Below, piece after piece: positions 59,980 to 64,000 of a stretch of DNA of 64,000 nucleotides; the stretch's first letter is position 1; every line of letters begins with the position of its first letter. The stretch is from NCBI GenBank assembly GCA_017871115.1, contig JAFCIZ010000004.1, forward strand, positions 310,001 to 374,000, in the 5' to 3' direction. This DNA is from Cunninghamella blakesleeana (taxonomy: Eukaryota > Mucoromycota > Mucoromycetes > Mucorales > Cunninghamellaceae). A program made the translations under genes and the position numbers. The notes below the pieces were generated by a model, which saw nothing but the letters and a program-made list of their open reading frames with translations, was not told where the DNA came from and did not search any database.

Positions 59980-60352
59980 TTTTTTTTTTTTAAAAAAAAA
60001 ATAATCATCTCATTATATTATATTCCCCTATATAAATATCACTATATTTTTCTTTTTCTTTTTTAAATGTATATATATAAATAACTTTAATAAATATGAT
60101 TCCAATCTGCTTTTAATAATTAACCACCAATTATGTTCCATTATACCATTATTGATCATTCTAACCACTCTGATATTTTAAGCATTTGATATTGTTTTCC
60201 ATTTATCATCTTTTTTTTTAACTGAATATTTTGATATATAACTGCTTAGCTACTATCACAAAAGTATATTGTATATTAAATAATAATAAAAAAACATAAA
60301 CCAAAAATAACATTAAAAATAAAATTATAATATAGTATATATATATATATAA
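59980..60352. other. Intergenic between convergent F-box and YPI1 genes
   Basis: Begins with a T12A10 tract (59980-60001) right after the F-box stop codon. AT-rich 3' UTR space otherwise. Confidence 0.55.
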
Positions 60353-61120
60353 CTAAGCTGAGGTTGACTTGTTTATATTATTATCTTTCGATGGCTGTGA
60401 TGGATCTATTAAAAAACAAAAATAAAAAATAATTAATTGTCAGTTATATTTTAACTAAAGTTACATGATACATTTATCTTGACTATTTTGATTATGATTG
60501 CAATTACTGCTTACTTTTGTTATAGACTGGTTGACGTTCATATGCATTTGGACTAACACTTCTTGGATTTTTTTTCTTTTTCTTCCCATGTTGGTGGCGG
60601 CAACGTCCATTACTATGGTCATCACTATCACTATCACTATCACTACTATTACTGCTGCTTTCAGAATCTGAAGACTCGCCCACTTCTCTTGGTTTATGAT
60701 AAATACAACAAACTATTTATACAAATAAATTTACATACATATACATACGTGTAAAAGCATATTAGTATTCGAGAGTAAGCTTGCAAGTAGAATTGTATAA
60801 ATATATTTTCAAAAAATAAAATACAAGTAGATCTTTTAAAATATATGCAATTCTTTACTTTTTGATTTCTTTTTTCCCATATGTTCATTATCAACAACAT
60901 CATCATCCCAGCGTACAACAGGCGGGCGTCTAGCTGTCATATCCCCATGCAAACGTAAAACTCCAACGCTATTATCTTCTGGTTCTGTTGAATTATCATT
61001 TTGTTCTAGTGCCGATTCTTCTATTACTAAAGTTCTTGAGCTGTGTGAAGGTGAATTTAATCTTTCTTGTATTCTAGTACTAGTTGAATTATATCCAGGT
61101 CTAATAGATTGATTATACAT
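60353..61120 (-). CDS. YPI1: Protein phosphatase 1 inhibitor Ypi1/PPP1R11
   Basis: Nuclear regulator and inhibitor of the PP1 catalytic subunit Glc7. Exons: 61120-60859, 60712-60515, 60405-60353, giving 170 residues. The diagnostic core is GVLRLHGD, PPVVRWDDDVVDNEHMGKKKSK, then across intron 1 ICCIYHKPREVGES. It contains an RVxF-type PP1 docking site (VVRW), the DNEHM motif and the paired cysteines. After it comes a Ser/Asp repeat region (coded by AGTGAT hexamers near 60620-60650), a Cys/His GRCRHQHGKKKKK basic cluster and a short tail. Overall disorder is typical. The second and third exons restore the full family layout. Confidence 0.95.
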
Positions 61121-62462
61121 TATTATTTTTTTGTATTTTATTTTTTAAGAAATAAAAAAAAGTCAAAGAAAGAGAAAGAAAAAAAATGAAAAAAATGAAT
61201 TTATAAAAAAGAAAAACTGAGTTTAAAAATTTTACCATATTCCACAATTGAGGTTTAGATGCTTTTTTCTATTACCAGACTCATCTTGGCTGACGGTAGG
61301 TATTCTTGATAAGTAGCCAGTTTCCAAATTAACAAGATAGACTATGTTTTGAATGAATATGAATATCTATAGTATATTGTTTTATATTGCTTATAATTTA
61401 ACACGCTATAAAATGGCCTTTGTTTCTTTCTATCGATATTTTTAATAACTACCTTCTCCGTAATCCTTACTAAGCATTTATAACAAACTTTAATAAAATA
61501 AAATAATATTAACATAAGGATAATCTTAATGACAATTTATAATGTGATAATTTATATTTCTATATTGTTAATCAGTGGCACTTGCTTTTGACGTGTAAGA
61601 TTCATTAACACAACAATATATCACACAATAACCCTTTTGACATTTTTGGAAGGCTTACTTGACAACTTTACCCATCAATAATTTTTTTTGATCTTCTTAT
61701 AACTTCGATCCAATTGCAATAAGTAATAATCGGTTATCAAATGGATTTGTTTTCTTAAACTCTTTTTGTTTCTATTTATATATACATCAATATAAATATA
61801 CATATACGTTATACTATTATATACCATATTTTATTTTATATTCTATTTTTTTTTTTTTTTTTGGTTCATTATTTTAATTTAAATACTGAAAATACAAAAA
61901 GCTATTTTGAAAGAATTGATTTACTATTTTTGCGATATTTTTTACCGTCGTTAATAAATGGATTGTCAACTTCTACCATCATCTCTACCTCCCTTAGTAG
62001 TTACGGAATCATGCTTTTATTTATTATTGATTATAAAATTTAATAGCTTTAGGAGATGATATAGCTCATGTTTATACATTGAATATATAAACTCTGCTCT
62101 GCTGTATCTACTATTGACCTATCTGACCTAAGGAGGTTAATATCTTTTTCAGTTTTAATTCACTTTATATTCTAAACCTACAAATAGATTCTAATTTAAT
62201 TTATCAGCCTGCGTTATTGAATCGCCTATCTTGAATAATCACCTTATACCAGTAATTAGTTTGACGTTTTTTATAAACAGATTACAAAAGTTGAAATATA
62301 TGAAGATGGTGCATGATTCATAAATGTAAAAAAAAAGAAACTCCGCTACCCAAAATTTCAAATGTAATTTTAGTTCTTTTTTTTCGTTCCCTTTTTTCTT
62401 TTTCTTTTTATTTTATGTAAATATAATCTGTTTGGCAAATATTGCCATCTAATAAAATAAAT
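61121..62462. other. Divergent intergenic region between YPI1 and VPS52
   Basis: A minus-strand pyrimidine tract precedes YPI1 (plus 61145-61200 as purines) and a T/C tract (62371-62415) precedes VPS52. The stretch 61232-61560 has coding-like open frames on the minus strand, listed separately. The remainder is AT-rich, without recognisable RNA genes. Confidence 0.5.
61232..61366 (-). pseudogene. Coding-like orphan segment (possible exon or gene relic)
   Basis: Minus-strand frame of 44 codons ending in TAA, with protein-like composition (LVNLETGYLSRIPTVS, then QDESGNRKKHLNLNCGIW). It is preceded by a CTATAG acceptor-like site, and the end reads TG followed by GTAAAA, a possible donor. Just upstream, in another frame, a second open stretch runs about 50 codons from 61560 to 61345. 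I recognise no family. It could be a broken gene, an unlinked exon, or chance in a less AT-rich patch. Confidence 0.3.
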
Positions 62463-64000
62463 ATGTCTAAACCATTACCACTATTACCAAATAATGAAGA
62501 TTCACCAAAAATTAATAATGATATACCTATAGCATTAAAAGAACTCGACCTTATACTTCAAGATTCACCTTCTCTATCTAATAATACCAAAAATAGTGAT
62601 AGCAGTTTTGTAAGTTCCCCAATATTATTGTTAATATATAGAAAATGAAAATATTTTAAACAATAATTTATATAATAGAATTTTTTTTATAAATACAGTT
62701 TTCCTTTTTATATATATATATATATATATTTTATGAATAGTCAACTAATTCTGATGAAGATTTACAGGACACTATTGATGATGATTTATTTGGAGACATA
62801 TCCTTCGATGAAGTAGATGGTAATAATACAAAGATATATGGAAAAAGGAAAATAAAAAATAATCATAGTTTAATAAAAACTATTTAATAATCTTTACATC
62901 CCTCTTTTTTTTTATTATTATTTTATTTTACTATAAAAAAAGATAGAATATCAGCTTTCCAAGAGGATGAATTTGTGCGACAAGCTTTAGAAAAAGGTAT
63001 CGATCTACGTGAATATGCTCGTGAAATTGAACAACAAAAAGGCCTGGTTCAAAAGGATTTGGAAAATGATTGTAAGTATAGAAAGGAAATTAGAGTAATA
63101 ACAATAGTAATAATAAACTTTAATTCATGAAATCAGTATCTTATACACATATGTTTATGTATTAGATGTACAGCACATAGAATCATTTGTCGATTTACAT
63201 TCAGAAATCAGGGTAAGCAATATAGTGTAAATAATAGGATTATAAATAAAAGATAATTGTATATACATCATTAATAAATGATATGAATATTTATAGTCAT
63301 GTGATCAAGTACTGGAAACTATGGAAGAATTATTAAATGTATTTCAAAGTGATCTTGGTAATATTAGTGGGGAAATCAAAAACCTTCAAGAGCGATCAAC
63401 TGAAATGAATATTAGATTAAGAAATAGAAAAGTAAGGTTATATTAATATATATATATATATATACAAGATGTTAAAATATTACAATTATCTCACGATTAT
63501 ATATATTATATTATTTTAAAATAGGCAGTGGAAACAAGACTAGGAAAAGTGCTACAGGGCATGGTGATACCTCCATATGTTATAAAGTAATAATGATAAT
63601 AATGATAATGATTTTGGATATTGTATCCATTTTATTTATGTTTATTTTTTTATTGTTTAGAAAAATTACTGAAGGCGAAGTGGATGAAGTATGGTTACAA
63701 TATCTCTTAGGTGTCAATAAACAAATGAAATTCGTAAAAACAAACCAAAACAAACCCATTAAATCATTAAGAAATGTTGGACCAGAACTAGAAAAACTTC
63801 GACTTAAAGCAGCATCAACCATACGTGATTTTTTTGTATCAAAAATTCATTCCCTTTGTGTACCTAATACAAATATTCAAATCATGCAACAATCAGTATT
63901 TCTGAAATATAAAGAGTTACATTACTTTGTATTGGAACGTCATCAGGATGCGGCGGCTGAAATAAAGCAAACTTATATCAACTCCTTACGATGGTACTTT
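62463..64000 (+). CDS. VPS52: Vps52, GARP complex subunit (3' end outside window)
   Basis: Golgi-associated retrograde protein complex subunit, tethering endosome-derived vesicles at the trans-Golgi. Exons seen: 62463-62609, 62741-62819, 62943-63071, 63166-63212, 63297-63431, 63525-63586, 63661-64000 (open at the edge), giving 313 residues. After an acidic, Ser-rich lead come DEFVRQALEKGIDLREYARE, SFVDLHSEIRSCDQVLETME, LLNVFQSDLGNISGEIKNLQ, STEMNIRLRNRKAVETRLG, then KLRLKAASTIRDFFVSKIHSLC-type text and IMQQSVFLKYKELHYF, all following Vps52 in order. The start is the ATG of MSKPLPLLP; the frame runs further upstream only to a TTG. Residues to about 500-700 are expected beyond the window. Confidence 0.97.

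Noticed and set aside
62442..62462. Seven extra codons upstream of the VPS52 ATG
   Set aside because: They begin at TTG; the first ATG is at 62463.
1..64000. Search for tRNA, 5S, U-snRNA and SRP RNA genes
   Set aside because: I looked for B-box GGTTCGA-type words and for recognisable U2, U5, U6 and 5S words in the intergenic regions and found none. A covariance-model scan would be decisive.
1..64000. Anaerobic gut fungus (Neocallimastigomycota) origin, suggested by extreme AT content
   Set aside because: Mitochondrial ATP synthase alpha, TyrRS, acyl carrier protein and uS15m are all present, inconsistent with hydrogenosome-only fungi.
1..64000. CRISPR arrays, prophage, bacterial operons or intact transposons
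   Set aside because: Genes have spliceosomal introns and no array, integrase, transposase or reverse transcriptase was found.

Overview
The window is nuclear DNA of a fungus, most likely an early-diverging (Mucoromycota-type) lineage. The evidence is 24 genes of fungal/eukaryotic type, most with many short GT-AG introns, coding exons moderately AT-rich, and non-coding DNA extremely AT-rich with long homopolymers. A group III (Nik1/Os-1 type) hybrid histidine kinase and a GT15 (Kre2/Ktr) mannosyltransferase point to fungi. An Integrator subunit 3 (INTS3) homologue, which I know to be missing from the model yeasts, argues against a typical ascomycete. A mitochondrial F1 alpha subunit, a mitochondrial TyrRS and a mitochondrial acyl carrier protein exclude the amitochondriate anaerobic fungi, which are also very AT-rich. 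I rebuilt exon chains by hand from reading-frame continuity and splice sites; all chains keep frame.

Layout: 1-3722 (+) 3'-part of the hybrid histidine kinase; 6297-8434 (-) Mps1/TTK-like kinase; 9168-10484 (-) Sec14/CRAL-TRIO protein; 11809-13961 (+) ATP synthase alpha; 14596-19867 (-) INTS3 in 19 exons; 21689-23435 (+) GT15 mannosyltransferase; 24090-26823 (+) SRP receptor alpha; 27549-29498 (+) orphan coiled-coil protein; 31575-33777 (+) mitochondrial TyrRS; then a run of minus-strand genes: 34088-35471 Oac1-like carrier, 36213-38118 arabinokinase-N-domain-like GT-B protein, 38978-41102 Prp19, 41456-43603 CNNM/Mam3-like, 43983-48227 GRIP golgin. After that come 48523-49815 (+) proteasome assembly chaperone 1, 50185-50349 (-) small Tom6-like protein, 51012-51188 and its first exon (+) acyl carrier protein, 51584-53420 (-) Hgh1, 54624-55197 (-) Sec61 gamma, 55773-56816 (-) mitochondrial uS15, 57042-58292 (+) Ppx1-type exopolyphosphatase, 58768-59979 (+) F-box protein, 60353-61120 (-) Ypi1/PPP1R11, and 62463-64000 (+) 5'-part of Vps52.

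The genes are mostly housekeeping and unrelated in function, as is usual for a fungal chromosome arm. Loose themes are mitochondria (Atp1, TyrRS, Oac1-like carrier, ACP, uS15m, Tom6-like), the secretory/Golgi system (SRP receptor, Sec61 gamma, GT15, GRIP golgin, Vps52) and RNA processing or genome maintenance (INTS3, Prp19). The Tom6-like and ACP genes share a 303-bp divergent promoter, as do golgin/PSMG1 and uS15m/PPX1. No tRNA, rRNA, CRISPR array or intact transposon was seen. The points most worth a second look are the INTS3 homologue, an enlarged HAMP array in the histidine kinase, a strict 35-residue repeat in the golgin, two candidate genes whose first exon may be just ATG, microexons of 13-21 nt, recurrent palindromic T(n)A(n) tracts, and a coding-like orphan segment near 61.3 kb.
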